DNA of 64,000 nt from Candidatus Nomurabacteria bacterium (GTDB lineage: Bacteria; Patescibacteriota; Saccharimonadia; Saccharimonadales; Saccharimonadaceae): positions 53,578 to 117,577 of the forward strand of contig JAITNW010000006.1 in the NCBI GenBank assembly GCA_031290255.1. Reading direction: 5' to 3'. The translations under genes and the position numbers were made by a program. Below the pieces are notes generated by a model. That model made no database searches and was not told the DNA's origin. It was given only the letters and a program-made list of their open reading frames with translations. This document shows, piece by piece, positions 45,789 to 55,385 of this stretch (its first letter is position 1; every line of letters begins with the position of its first letter).

Positions 45789-47582
45789 ATGGCAGATGAA
45801 AAACGGCCAGTGACGGCGACTAAACCTACGAATGATATTGTGGCACAAGTGGCTGAGCGTATCAAATCGGGTGATAATGTATTGGTTGCGTTGTCTAAAG
45901 ATCCGACCGTGGATGAACTTTCGGCGGCGATAGGTTTGACGTTTTTGCTTGATAAGATGGGGAAACATGCGACGGCGATTTTTTCTGGGGCGGTGCCGAA
46001 TGCGATTGAGTTTTTGGAGCCGGAGAAGACTTTTGAAGTAAATACGAATAGTTTGCAGGATTTTATTATTGCTCTCGATAAGGATAAGGCTGACCATTTG
46101 CGGTATAAGATTGATGGTGATTATGTGAAAGTATATATTACTCCGTATAAGACCACGATCGAGGAGTCGGATTTGGAATTTAGTCATGGGGACTTTAATG
46201 TTGATTTGGTGATTGCACTGGATGTGGCTTCGGCGGGGGATTTGGATGGGGCTTTGGCTGAGCATGGGCGGATTATGCATGATGCTAGCTCGATCAATAT
46301 TAGTACAGTGGCTCCGGGACGATTTGGGGATTTGCAGTGGAGTGATCCGGCGACTAGCTCGGTGTCGGAGATGATTGGTTTGTTGGCTGATAGGCTGAAG
46401 GATAAGGAGGACTTGCTGGATAAGCCGATTGCTACGGCACTTCTGGCGGGTATTGTGGCGGCGACGAATAGGTTTTCGAATGAGCATACGATGCCGGCGA
46501 CTATGAATATGGCGAGTCGGTTGATGGAAGCTGGGGCTGATCAGCAGTTGATTTCTAGTAGTATTCCGGTGGATTCTGGAGTGCATGAAGAAGACGTTGA
46601 TGCTGGTATGCCGGCTGAGGAGCCGAAGGCTGTTGAAGAGCCCGAAAAGGTTGAGGAGACTAAGAAGGAAGAGCCTGTTGTGGAGATGGATGCTTCGCAT
46701 TTGCAGGTGCAGCATGGGGAGTCCGAGAAGATTGAGGTTGAAGAGCAAGAAACGCCGGAACAGCAATTGGAGAAAATTATTCAAGATTCACCGATGCCAG
46801 AAAGTACAGGCCCGTTGATGGATGAGCTACGTGAGGCGGCAGGGAATCAGGAACAGGGTCTTATGGAAGTTGGGCCTCCTAAAGTGATTGAGCCGCTTGG
46901 TGCAATTGAGGAGGAACCCCAAAAGGATTATGCAAGTTTGATGGATAATGAGCTTAGTAGTACGTCCAGCGTTGCTCCTGCTGCAGAGGTGGCGCAGGCT
47001 GCGGAAGCTCCGATAGTGACCCAAGAGAATGTGGCGACGCAGGTAGCTCCTGTTGTGCCTAGTACTGTGGAGATAAATGGTATTCCTGCGATTGATTATG
47101 GGCAAGCACCGGATTCTGGACAAGTTGTTGGGGCTCCGGAATTGGGTACTCAGCCGGTTGAGCCAGTAGCTCCTGTTGTGTCGGTGGAGGTTCCAATGGC
47201 GGAGTCTGTTGCTACTCCGGAAGTTGCTCCTGTGGCACCGGTTGTTGAGCAAACTCCGGTGGAAGTTGAACCGCCTGTTTCTAATTTGCCTATGCCTGAT
47301 GTTAGTTCTGAATTTTTACCTCCTCCTCCGCCACCTTTTGATCCGGGCGCAAACGTTGGTGCAGTGGATTTTACTCCGACTCAGCCAGCTGCGATGTCAG
47401 CTCCCGTTGAGGTGGCCCAGCCCGTGCAAGAGGCTACTCCTATAGTGCCTGCGGTACCGGAGGCTGAGCCTGAGGTTGAACGTGGTTATCTTGGTAGTAA
47501 TCCGGCGATGCAGGATCAGGTGTATCCTCCTGCTGCGAGCAGTGACCCGGGTGCATTTCAGTTGCCGACGACTTCAGTTTAG
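45789..47582 (+). CDS. Degenerate DHH phosphoesterase-like protein with long Pro/Glu/Val-rich C-terminal region
   Basis: N-terminal DHH-fold-like sequence without the DHH motif; ~330-aa low-complexity tail. Confidence 0.65.
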   Translation: MADEKRPVTATKPTNDIVAQVAERIKSGDNVLVALSKDPTVDELSAAIGLTFLLDKMGKHATAIFSGAVPNAIEFLEPEKTFEVNTNSLQDFIIALDKDKADHLRYKIDGDYVKVYITPYKTTIEESDLEFSHGDFNVDLVIALDVASAGDLDGALAEHGRIMHDASSINISTVAPGRFGDLQWSDPATSSVSEMIGLLADRLKDKEDLLDKPIATALLAGIVAATNRFSNEHTMPATMNMASRLMEAGADQQLISSSIPVDSGVHEEDVDAGMPAEEPKAVEEPEKVEETKKEEPVVEMDASHLQVQHGESEKIEVEEQETPEQQLEKIIQDSPMPESTGPLMDELREAAGNQEQGLMEVGPPKVIEPLGAIEEEPQKDYASLMDNELSSTSSVAPAAEVAQAAEAPIVTQENVATQVAPVVPSTVEINGIPAIDYGQAPDSGQVVGAPELGTQPVEPVAPVVSVEVPMAESVATPEVAPVAPVVEQTPVEVEPPVSNLPMPDVSSEFLPPPPPPFDPGANVGAVDFTPTQPAAMSAPVEVAQPVQEATPIVPAVPEAEPEVERGYLGSNPAMQDQVYPPAASSDPGAFQLPTTSV

Positions 47583-47685
47583 ACAATTGATTGTACTCGT
47601 GCTTCTCTTTATAGTGTAGGTGTGGTAGTTTTTTTGCATTGCACCAAATTAAATGGTCTAAGCTATTGGGCCAGAAAGAGGACAC

Positions 47686-48102
47686 ATGAATTGTGTTAGA
47701 AAGATAAAATTTAATAGTGGGGAAGCGCTGGAAATAGAAAAAGAACTGGATGGTTATATCTGGATAGCTGTGGATGTGAAGCGAGGTATGATAGCTGGAG
47801 GCGACGAGCGGATCACGAACCTTAAATGGGAATTGTTGAGACAGAAATGTAATATTTATAATATTTTTGGGATTGGGCTGGATCTTGTGACGGGGGAAAT
47901 TGATTATTATTCGGAGATAAATATAAAAAGAGTTGAGCGCGGGTCTACGAAAGAAGTGCCGATGGAGAAAAGGGAGCGAATTGAGACGCTGGTAGCGTAT
48001 TTTTTTGAAGATTTTTCTGCAATCAAGAATTGTAATCAGGGGAGATATGTAAAATACAAGAAAGTATTGTATAATAGGGAAAAGGATAAGGAGGTGCTAT
48101 GA
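47686..48102 (+). CDS. DUF5674-like hypothetical protein
   Basis: [15 protein letters not shown]..., [26 protein letters not shown]. Confidence 0.55.
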   Translation: MNCVRKIKFNSGEALEIEKELDGYIWIAVDVKRGMIAGGDERITNLKWELLRQKCNIYNIFGIGLDLVTGEIDYYSEINIKRVERGSTKEVPMEKRERIETLVAYFFEDFSAIKNCNQGRYVKYKKVLYNREKDKEVL

Positions 48103-49148
48103 CGGCTAAGAAAAGTCAGGAAGCGGCTGGTGTGGAATATAAGGACAATAAGCAGAGTGATGGGAAAAAACAAGCGTTGGATTTGGCTTTGAGCCAGATT
48201 ACTAAGCAGTTTGGTGATGGGGCTATTATGAAGTTGGGGGAGCAGTCGAAGATAAATGTGGAGCTGTTGTCGTCGGGTTCATTATCTTTAGATTTGGCTT
48301 TGGGTGGGGGCTATCCGAAGGGGAGGATAATTGAGATTTATGGCCCTGAATCGTCGGGTAAAACTACTTTGGCTTTGCATGCGATTGCTGAGATTCAAAA
48401 GGAGGGTGGGCAAGCAGCGTTTATTGATGCTGAGCATGCGTTAGATCCAGCTTATGCACGAAAGATCGGCGTGAATACAGAGAGTTTGTTGATTTCTCAG
48501 CCAGATAATGGCGAGCAGGCTTTGGAGATTTGTGAGACTTTGGTGCGAAGTGGTGCTGTGGATTTGATTGTGATTGACTCGGTGGCAGCTTTGGTGCCAC
48601 AGGCAGAGATTGATGGCGATATGGGTGATGCGCAGATGGGGCTACAGGCGCGTTTGATGAGTCAGGCGATGCGGAAGCTCACTGGGATTATCTCTAAATC
48701 TAAAGCAACAGTGATCTTTATTAACCAGATTAGGATGAAGATTGGTGTGATGTTTGGCAATCCAGAGACGACTACTGGCGGGAATGCTTTGAAATTTTAT
48801 GCATCAGTGCGTGTAGACATTCGAAGGATTGGCCAGATTAAGGACGGTGATGATATTTCTGGGAATAGAACAAAGGTGAAAGTCGTCAAGAATAAGATTG
48901 CGGCGCCGTTTAAGACTGCGGAATTTGACATTATGTACAACGAGGGGATCAGTAGGACTGGCGATGTCTTGGACTTGGCGGTGCATCATGGGATTATTGA
49001 GAAAGCTGGGGCTTTCTTGAAATATGAAGGTGAGACTCTTGGGCAGGGCCGTGAGGCGGTGAAGAGGCTTTTTAAAGAAAGACCAGAATTGATGGAGAAG
49101 TTTGACAAGCAGGTGCGGGATAAGGCGATCTTAAAAGATCTAGCTTAA
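48099..49148 (+). CDS. recA: Recombinase RecA
   Basis: [72 protein letters not shown]. Confidence 0.99.
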   Translation: MTAKKSQEAAGVEYKDNKQSDGKKQALDLALSQITKQFGDGAIMKLGEQSKINVELLSSGSLSLDLALGGGYPKGRIIEIYGPESSGKTTLALHAIAEIQKEGGQAAFIDAEHALDPAYARKIGVNTESLLISQPDNGEQALEICETLVRSGAVDLIVIDSVAALVPQAEIDGDMGDAQMGLQARLMSQAMRKLTGIISKSKATVIFINQIRMKIGVMFGNPETTTGGNALKFYASVRVDIRRIGQIKDGDDISGNRTKVKVVKNKIAAPFKTAEFDIMYNEGISRTGDVLDLAVHHGIIEKAGAFLKYEGETLGQGREAVKRLFKERPELMEKFDKQVRDKAILKDLA

Positions 49149-49152
49149 TGTA

Positions 49153-49863
49153 ATGAAGATAGAGACTCTGTCTAGCGATCTTGATGACGAGAAGCTGGTT
49201 GTCAGTAAGATAACTGAAGCCGTAAAAGATAAGAATAGGGTAAATGTTTTTATCAATGATAAGTTTTATTGCTCGCTCGATATCTCGCAGTTGGCAGAAT
49301 TGTCTCTGAAGGTTGGGCAGGTTATTTCTGTAGAGGAGTGGGAGAGGCTGAAGAAAGCTTCGGATTTTGGGAAGTTGTATGTGAGAGCTTTGGAATATGT
49401 GATGATGCGCCAGCGTTCGGTTAAAGAGATGCGGGATTACCTGAAGCGGAAAACTTTTGATCGACGTGTTAGAGTGAAGAATCCAAAAAATGGTGAGTAT
49501 CAGACGAAGCTGAAAGAGGGGTTTGATGAGGCGTTAGTTGAGCTGGTTATGGAGAGGCTAATTTCGCGTGGGTATGTGGATGATAGGAGATTTACTGAGG
49601 TTTGGGTGGAAAATAGGAATGTTGGGAAGGGGATAAGTAGGAGAAAGTTGGTGGTGGAGCTAAGGCAGAAGGGTATTGATCAGAAGATGATTGAGGATGT
49701 CTTAGGTGGTACCGCTAGGAATGATGCTGATGAGATGCGGAAGATAATCGTCAAAAAACGTGGAAAATATGATGATAATAAGCTCAAGCAATATCTGATG
49801 CGACAGGGGTTTAGTTATGATAATATTCAGGAAGTTTTGTCTTCAGAATCTCTTGAAGCATAG
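49153..49863 (+). CDS. recX: Regulatory protein RecX
   Basis: ALEYVMMRQRSVKEMRDYLKRK, LISRGYVDDRRFTEVWVENR; directly after recA. Confidence 0.92.
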   Translation: MKIETLSSDLDDEKLVVSKITEAVKDKNRVNVFINDKFYCSLDISQLAELSLKVGQVISVEEWERLKKASDFGKLYVRALEYVMMRQRSVKEMRDYLKRKTFDRRVRVKNPKNGEYQTKLKEGFDEALVELVMERLISRGYVDDRRFTEVWVENRNVGKGISRRKLVVELRQKGIDQKMIEDVLGGTARNDADEMRKIIVKKRGKYDDNKLKQYLMRQGFSYDNIQEVLSSESLEA

Positions 49864-50423
49864 TTTGGCTCGCGGAAAGGATTGACAAAATTGGGAGTGA
49901 AATCTTTGACTTTTGCTTTGACTTCAACTTTTTCTTCTTCGTTTTTGATGGTGATTTTGTAATCATCGATTTCGATGATTTGCGAACGGTTGATGGTGAG
50001 CTCAGGGTCGAGGATTGCTTTGATGGCGGGGCGTTGAACGATGAGCTGATAAATCATGAAACTGACGGAATCTACGGTGTAGTTGGAGACTTTGCCAAGC
50101 TTTTTGCCGTCTTGGCTGACGACTTTTAGGCCGATGAGCTTGAAGTTGAGGCTCATTATTTCGTCGAGACGAATAATGTTTTCGCGAGTTACGAAGTCAT
50201 CGATAGAATCTACTATCATGCCACGTGGGCTGAGCTCGCGTATGTCTACTGTTTCGAGAATATTGCCAACTTCTGAATTCTTGAGTAGTGCGCCGTCGAG
50301 AGTATAGGCGACAACTTTTAAGCCGTCGGGGTTAATGATGGCGGTGTCTGTACGCGCTATTTCGCCGCCTACGTGGAGGCTTAATACTGGGTATCCTAAA
50401 AGTTTGGAGCCAACGATAAGCAT
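49827..50423 (-). CDS. PRC-barrel-domain protein
   Basis: LLGYPVLSLHVGGEIARTDTAIINPDGLKVVAYTL; LIGLKVVSQDGKKLGKVSNYTVD. Confidence 0.85.
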   Translation of the reverse strand: MLIVGSKLLGYPVLSLHVGGEIARTDTAIINPDGLKVVAYTLDGALLKNSEVGNILETVDIRELSPRGMIVDSIDDFVTRENIIRLDEIMSLNFKLIGLKVVSQDGKKLGKVSNYTVDSVSFMIYQLIVQRPAIKAILDPELTINRSQIIEIDDYKITIKNEEEKVEVKAKVKDFTPNFVNPFREPNYASRDSEDKTS

Positions 50424-50460
50424 TTTTATTTACTCTCCTCTTATGACATAATTGTAACAC

Positions 50461-51300
50461 ATGAAAAAGATTTTGGCGGTTTCTGGAGGAGTGGATTCTG
50501 TGGTGATGTTGGATATGATGCGAGATGATCCTGATGTTGTCGTGGCACACTTTAATCACGGTATTAGGGGAAATTCAGATGAAGATGAGTTTTTTGTGCG
50601 AAAACTTGCGAGTGAATATGGGTTGCCATTCCAGACAGAAAAAGAAAATTTGCGGGAAAAATGCAGTGAGGCTATGGCTAGGGAAAAGAGGTATGCTTTT
50701 TTGCGAAGGGTAGCTCAAGAGTATAATGGTGAGATTTATACGGCGCATCATAGTGATGATTTGGTGGAGAGTGTGATAATTAATTTGCTGAGGGGGACTG
50801 GGTGGAGGGGGTTATCGCCGATGATGGGTGAGGGGGTGGTGCGTCCCTTGTTGATGTGGGATAAGGCGAGGGTTCATCGGTACGCTGCGGAAAGAGGATT
50901 GAGATGGAGGCAGGACCCTACGAACACGGAAGATAGTTATTTGCGAAATAGGGTTAGGGAATTATTTGGGATGACTCGGCGTCAAGATGGAGAGGAAAAG
51001 TTTATGATGGTTGTTGACTTGGCGATGAGGCAGAGAGAAATTGGTAAGGAGATTAGTCAAGTAATTGTAGATATTTTGCCTGATGACAGCATATTTTGCC
51101 GACAATGGTTTAGGGAGATGGAAGATGGGGTGGCGATAGAGATTTTGCGGGCCGCGCTTTTGAGAGTGGGAAAAACTGCGACGCGTCCCCAATTGGCGGG
51201 TTTTTTGTTGGCGATTCGGGAGTATGCTGCGGGTAAAAGTTTTAATTTGCCTGATGACGTATTGGTACGTTTTAGTAAAGATGAATTTGTGTTAGAATAA
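50461..51300 (+). CDS. tilS: tRNA(Ile)-lysidine synthase
   Basis: ILAVSGGVDSVVMLDMM, HFNHGIRG, YTAHHSDDLVESVIINLLRGTGWRGL, DPTN. Confidence 0.95.
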   Translation: MKKILAVSGGVDSVVMLDMMRDDPDVVVAHFNHGIRGNSDEDEFFVRKLASEYGLPFQTEKENLREKCSEAMAREKRYAFLRRVAQEYNGEIYTAHHSDDLVESVIINLLRGTGWRGLSPMMGEGVVRPLLMWDKARVHRYAAERGLRWRQDPTNTEDSYLRNRVRELFGMTRRQDGEEKFMMVVDLAMRQREIGKEISQVIVDILPDDSIFCRQWFREMEDGVAIEILRAALLRVGKTATRPQLAGFLLAIREYAAGKSFNLPDDVLVRFSKDEFVLE

Positions 51301-51307
51301 TAGGGTA

Positions 51308-52540
51308 ATGAAGATAAAGGCTGCGAGAGGGAATCTCTCTCTGTTTGTGCTTGGGGCGGTTTTGGTCGGTTTGATTTTGTCTGTGACAATGAAAGCAGTT
51401 CCACTCTTTGCGAATGATGGTGAGTCCGAGATTGCTTCATCTGGAGCAGAGCATTTCGTGACGATTTATGATGGTGGCAAGAAGATTACTGTGAAGACTG
51501 GGGCGGTAACGGTAGCGGATGCTTTGGAGCGGGCGGAGATATCTCTGAACGATAAAGATGTGGTGGAACCGGCTCTGGAGGAAGAAATTGTGTCGCGGGA
51601 TTTTAAGATTAATATTTATCGGGCGAGGCCGGCGATAGTAGTTGATGGGATTAGACAGGTGCAGATAATGACGGCGGTTTCTGATCCTAAGGAAGTGGTG
51701 AGATCTGCAGGGATTGAGCTGAATGAAGAAGATGTTGTAAAAATTACAACATTTGAGGGATTCCTAGAGACTGGAATGTCTACTGCGTACAAAGTATTCC
51801 GAGCGAAAAAGATAAAGTTTATGTTTTATGGTCAAGTTGCGGAAATTCGTACGCAAGCTGATACTGTGGCGGACTTTTTGGAGGAGAGAAATGTTGAGCC
51901 GAAAGAAAATGATTGGATTTCTTTGCCGATGGAGACAAAGTTGAAAGATGAGATGTCGTTATCGATTTATCGTCAAGGAAAACATACGGTTACCGTGGAA
52001 GAAGAGGTGGATTTTGGAGAAAAAATCACCTATGATTATTCTCGAAATATGGGGTACAAACAAATTACGAAACCTGGCGTAAAGGGCAGTAAGGCCGTGA
52101 CTTATGAGATTGAAATGAAAGATGGGAAAGAAGTATCTAGGGCTGTTATATCTGAGATAATTGTGAGTCCGGCGATAGTATCAGAGGTGACGGTTGGGGC
52201 GTACCCGATTGCGATGAATCCATTGACGAAATCAATGGGACGGAATCGTTATACTACGAGTACTGGGATACTCCGCCAAGAAACTTATTATGATTTGAAT
52301 ATGTCGGTTGTAATGAAGAATTGTGGGGGTGGTGGATATTACTCTGTGCGAGATGACGGCGTGAAGGTAGATAAGGATGGCTATGTAATTGTGGCTGCGC
52401 ATCTGGGAAGGTACCCACGGTGCTCTGTGGTGGAGACAAGCTTGGGGTTGGGTAAAGTATATGATACTGGCGGGTTTGCACAGGTTAATCCGGAGCAATT
52501 TGATATTGCGACGGACTGGACTAAGCGAGACGGTGTGTAG
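51308..52540 (+). CDS. Secreted DUF348/G5-domain cell-wall protein
   Basis: Signal peptide; ubiquitin-like DUF348 repeats; G5-like region; C-terminal 3D/RlpA-like region. Confidence 0.8.
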   Translation: MKIKAARGNLSLFVLGAVLVGLILSVTMKAVPLFANDGESEIASSGAEHFVTIYDGGKKITVKTGAVTVADALERAEISLNDKDVVEPALEEEIVSRDFKINIYRARPAIVVDGIRQVQIMTAVSDPKEVVRSAGIELNEEDVVKITTFEGFLETGMSTAYKVFRAKKIKFMFYGQVAEIRTQADTVADFLEERNVEPKENDWISLPMETKLKDEMSLSIYRQGKHTVTVEEEVDFGEKITYDYSRNMGYKQITKPGVKGSKAVTYEIEMKDGKEVSRAVISEIIVSPAIVSEVTVGAYPIAMNPLTKSMGRNRYTTSTGILRQETYYDLNMSVVMKNCGGGGYYSVRDDGVKVDKDGYVIVAAHLGRYPRCSVVETSLGLGKVYDTGGFAQVNPEQFDIATDWTKRDGV

Positions 52541-53302
52541 ATGAAGAACAAAAAATCATTGGGTCAGCATTGGTTGACCGATCGAGCGGTGCTGCTTGAT
52601 ATTGCTAATTTGGCGGCTGGAAAGACGAATGTAGTGGTAGAGGTGGGCCCGGGGTTGGGTACGCTGACATCGGCTTTGCTTAAGTTCTTTGATGAAGTAA
52701 TAGCGATTGAGTTTGATGCGGAATTGGCGCGCAAGTTGCCGGGAAGCTTCCCTGGTAAGAAGTTGAGGGTGATAAACAAGGATATTTTGAGTGTTGATGA
52801 GGAAGACTTGCCAGAGGAGTATACTTTGGCTGGGAATATTCCCTATTATATTACTTCGCCGATAGTACAAAAATTCTTGGCGGGTAAGAATAAGCCAAAG
52901 AAAATGGTGTTGTTGATGCAAAAAGAAGTGGCAGAAAGGTTAGCGGCTGACGCGGGGGATTATTCTATATTGGGGCTGTCTGCGCAGATTTATGCGAAAG
53001 TGTCTCTTGGACCGGTAGTGGGTAGGGGGTTTTTTGCGCCGCCTCCGAAAGTAGATAGTCAAGTTGTGGTGTTTGAGCCTTATGAATTGCCGCTTGCCAC
53101 AGAGAGTACTATGGCTCTGATAAAGATCGGTTTTAGCGCACCGCGCAAAAAACTTGTTAGTAATTTGACTGCTGGCTTGCAACTTTCGAGGGAAGGGGTA
53201 TTAGAGATATTAAGTAGTCTTGAGGTGTCAGGGAATGCGCGTCCGGCGGATTTAACTATAAAAGATTGGCTGGCGCTTGAAAAAAAATTGCATAAGCGGT
53301 AA
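52541..53302 (+). CDS. rsmA: 16S rRNA dimethyladenosine transferase
   Basis: KKSLGQHWLTD, VVEVGPGLGTLT, AGNIPYYITSPIVQKFL. Confidence 0.96.
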   Translation: MKNKKSLGQHWLTDRAVLLDIANLAAGKTNVVVEVGPGLGTLTSALLKFFDEVIAIEFDAELARKLPGSFPGKKLRVINKDILSVDEEDLPEEYTLAGNIPYYITSPIVQKFLAGKNKPKKMVLLMQKEVAERLAADAGDYSILGLSAQIYAKVSLGPVVGRGFFAPPPKVDSQVVVFEPYELPLATESTMALIKIGFSAPRKKLVSNLTAGLQLSREGVLEILSSLEVSGNARPADLTIKDWLALEKKLHKR

Positions 53303-53341
53303 AGTTATAGTAACGAATAGTTTTTAAAATTTAATGGAGAT

Positions 53342-53869
53342 TTGAAAATGAATCCAGACGATCAAAATAACGCAATAGGTAATCCAGGAATGCCTGCGGA
53401 TTTGGGTGCGACCCCAGCTCCGGAACCGACAAATTTTGATGGTACGTCTCTGGCGGTGCCTATATCGGAGCCTGTAGTGCCAGCACGGGATGCTGTAGTC
53501 ACGCCTGAACCGGCCGAGCCAATTGTTCCAGTGAATGACACGCTAGGGAATGTTGCTTCTGAGCCAGTGAGTGAACCAGAACCAGTAGCTGATTTTGACG
53601 ATTCTGTGACTCCTGCAGATACTACTTTTACTCCAGTAACGGCTGGCCAAGAAATTCCTGTTGCTGAGCCGACTGTTCCTGAGACTACTTCTGCGGAGTC
53701 AATAGCATCTGTTCAAGATTTGGGAGCTACAAATCCTGCGGCTGCTCCAGCTCCAGGTGCACAACCTGCGCAGGCTAAAAAAATCAGTACATCTATGATT
53801 ATACTGATTGCAGTTGCTGCGGTTGCGATAATCGGTGTTATTATCGCGCTGATTGTCTCGAGCGCATAG
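53342..53869 (+). CDS. Pro/Glu-rich protein with C-terminal TM anchor
   Basis: Acidic low-complexity region followed by IILIAVAAVAIIGVIIALIVSSA. Confidence 0.7.
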   Translation: MKMNPDDQNNAIGNPGMPADLGATPAPEPTNFDGTSLAVPISEPVVPARDAVVTPEPAEPIVPVNDTLGNVASEPVSEPEPVADFDDSVTPADTTFTPVTAGQEIPVAEPTVPETTSAESIASVQDLGATNPAAAPAPGAQPAQAKKISTSMIILIAVAAVAIIGVIIALIVSSA

Positions 53870-53892
53870 ATAAGTTGTATGGCTATTTCTGA

Positions 53893-53922
53893 AAACCACG
53901 AGTGTGCTCGTGGTTTCTCTTT
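53893..53922 (+). terminator. Intrinsic terminator
   Basis: AAACCACGAGTGTGCTCGTGGTTTCTCTTT. Confidence 0.7.
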
Positions 53923-53948
53923 GATAATTATGTTATAGTATGGGTATT

Positions 53949-55364
53949 ATGAAAAAATCGTATATCACTACAGCAATACCTTACGTAAATGGAGTTCCGC
54001 ATCTTGGGCATGCGATGGACTATTTGTTGGCGGATACGATGCGGAGATACTTGGTGCGTGGCGGTGAAGAAGTGAGACTTCAGGCGGGGACAGATGAGCA
54101 TGGGAGTAAGGTCTTTCAGAAAGCTGAAGCATCTGGCGTTCCTGTTGAGAAGTTTGTAGATGAAAATGCTAAGAAATTTCAGGATTTTATCCATGCACTG
54201 GGGGTGGAATATACGGATTTTGTTAGGACAACTGATCCGGAGCATGAGAGAAGGTGCCAGGAAATATGGGTAAAACTTGGTAAATATATCTATAAAGATG
54301 CATATGAGGGGTGGTATTGTGAGGGGTGTGAGGGGTTTGTGACGGAGAAAGAATATGAAGAAAATAATGGGGTTTGCCCAGATCACCAAAAACCTTATGT
54401 GAGACTTTCCGAAGAAAACTATTATCTGCGGATTGCCGATTTCAAAGAACGAATGCGCAGTGCGATTGAAAATGACGAGATGAAGATTACTCCGGCTGGA
54501 CGCAAGAAAGAGTTTCTGAACCTTTTAGTGGATATGCCAGACGTGTCGATTTCGCGTCCGAAGAAACAGCTTAGCTGGGGTGTGCCGGTGCCGGGTGACG
54601 ATACCCAGGTGATGTATGTATGGATAGATGCCTTAGCGAACTATATTACGGTGCTGGGGTATCCAGACAAGGACATTTCTGAGTGGTGGCCTGCGGAGGT
54701 GCAAGTAATTGGTAAAGATATTTTGCGTTTTCATGCAGGTATTTGGCCGGCTATACTTATGGGTTTGAATTTGCCACTGCCCAAAAACTTATTGACTCAT
54801 GGTTATATTACGGTGAATGGTGAGAAAATGAGTAAATCTGTGGGGAATGTGGTTGATCCGCGGGTGGTGTTGGATAAGTATGGCGTAGATGCTTTTAGGT
54901 ATTATTTCTTGCGTCATGTTTCGACTATGGAGGACGCAGATTATAGTGATGAGAAATATGAGTCGGCGTATAATGAGCTTGCGAATGATCTGGGGAATTT
55001 AGTGCAGAGGCTTGCGACGCTATGCGTGAAGGGTGAAATGACGGGTCAGACGATGATTGAGAGACAACGAGATGATAAATTTGATGAGCTAATGGGTAAG
55101 TATGAGTTTAACGTAGCGTTTGATTATGTTTGGGCGAAGGTGCAAGGGCTGAATAAGAAAATTGATACTGAGAAGCCATGGGAACTGGTGAAGACGGACC
55201 CTGAGAAGCTTGTAATGGTGCTAGATTCACTCGTGAGTGAGATACTGGGGGTGGCCGATCTGCTTGAGGTATTTATACCTGAGACGGCCAAAAAGATAGT
55301 GGAGATATTTTCAGCAGAAAAAATTGTGCCACCGGAGACTTCCCTATTCCCGCGAACTCGGTGA
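53949..55364 (+). CDS. metG: Methionyl-tRNA synthetase
   Basis: YITTAIPYVNGVPHLGHAMDYLLADT, CEGCEGFVTEKEY, GEKMSKSVGNVVDP. Confidence 0.97.
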   Translation: MKKSYITTAIPYVNGVPHLGHAMDYLLADTMRRYLVRGGEEVRLQAGTDEHGSKVFQKAEASGVPVEKFVDENAKKFQDFIHALGVEYTDFVRTTDPEHERRCQEIWVKLGKYIYKDAYEGWYCEGCEGFVTEKEYEENNGVCPDHQKPYVRLSEENYYLRIADFKERMRSAIENDEMKITPAGRKKEFLNLLVDMPDVSISRPKKQLSWGVPVPGDDTQVMYVWIDALANYITVLGYPDKDISEWWPAEVQVIGKDILRFHAGIWPAILMGLNLPLPKNLLTHGYITVNGEKMSKSVGNVVDPRVVLDKYGVDAFRYYFLRHVSTMEDADYSDEKYESAYNELANDLGNLVQRLATLCVKGEMTGQTMIERQRDDKFDELMGKYEFNVAFDYVWAKVQGLNKKIDTEKPWELVKTDPEKLVMVLDSLVSEILGVADLLEVFIPETAKKIVEIFSAEKIVPPETSLFPRTR

Positions 55365-55385
55365 TAGGTTGGTGGTGCAATTAAA

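Noticed and set aside
45741-46784. 347-aa minus ORF rich in Arg/His/Asn
   Set aside because: Shadow of the DHH-like gene.
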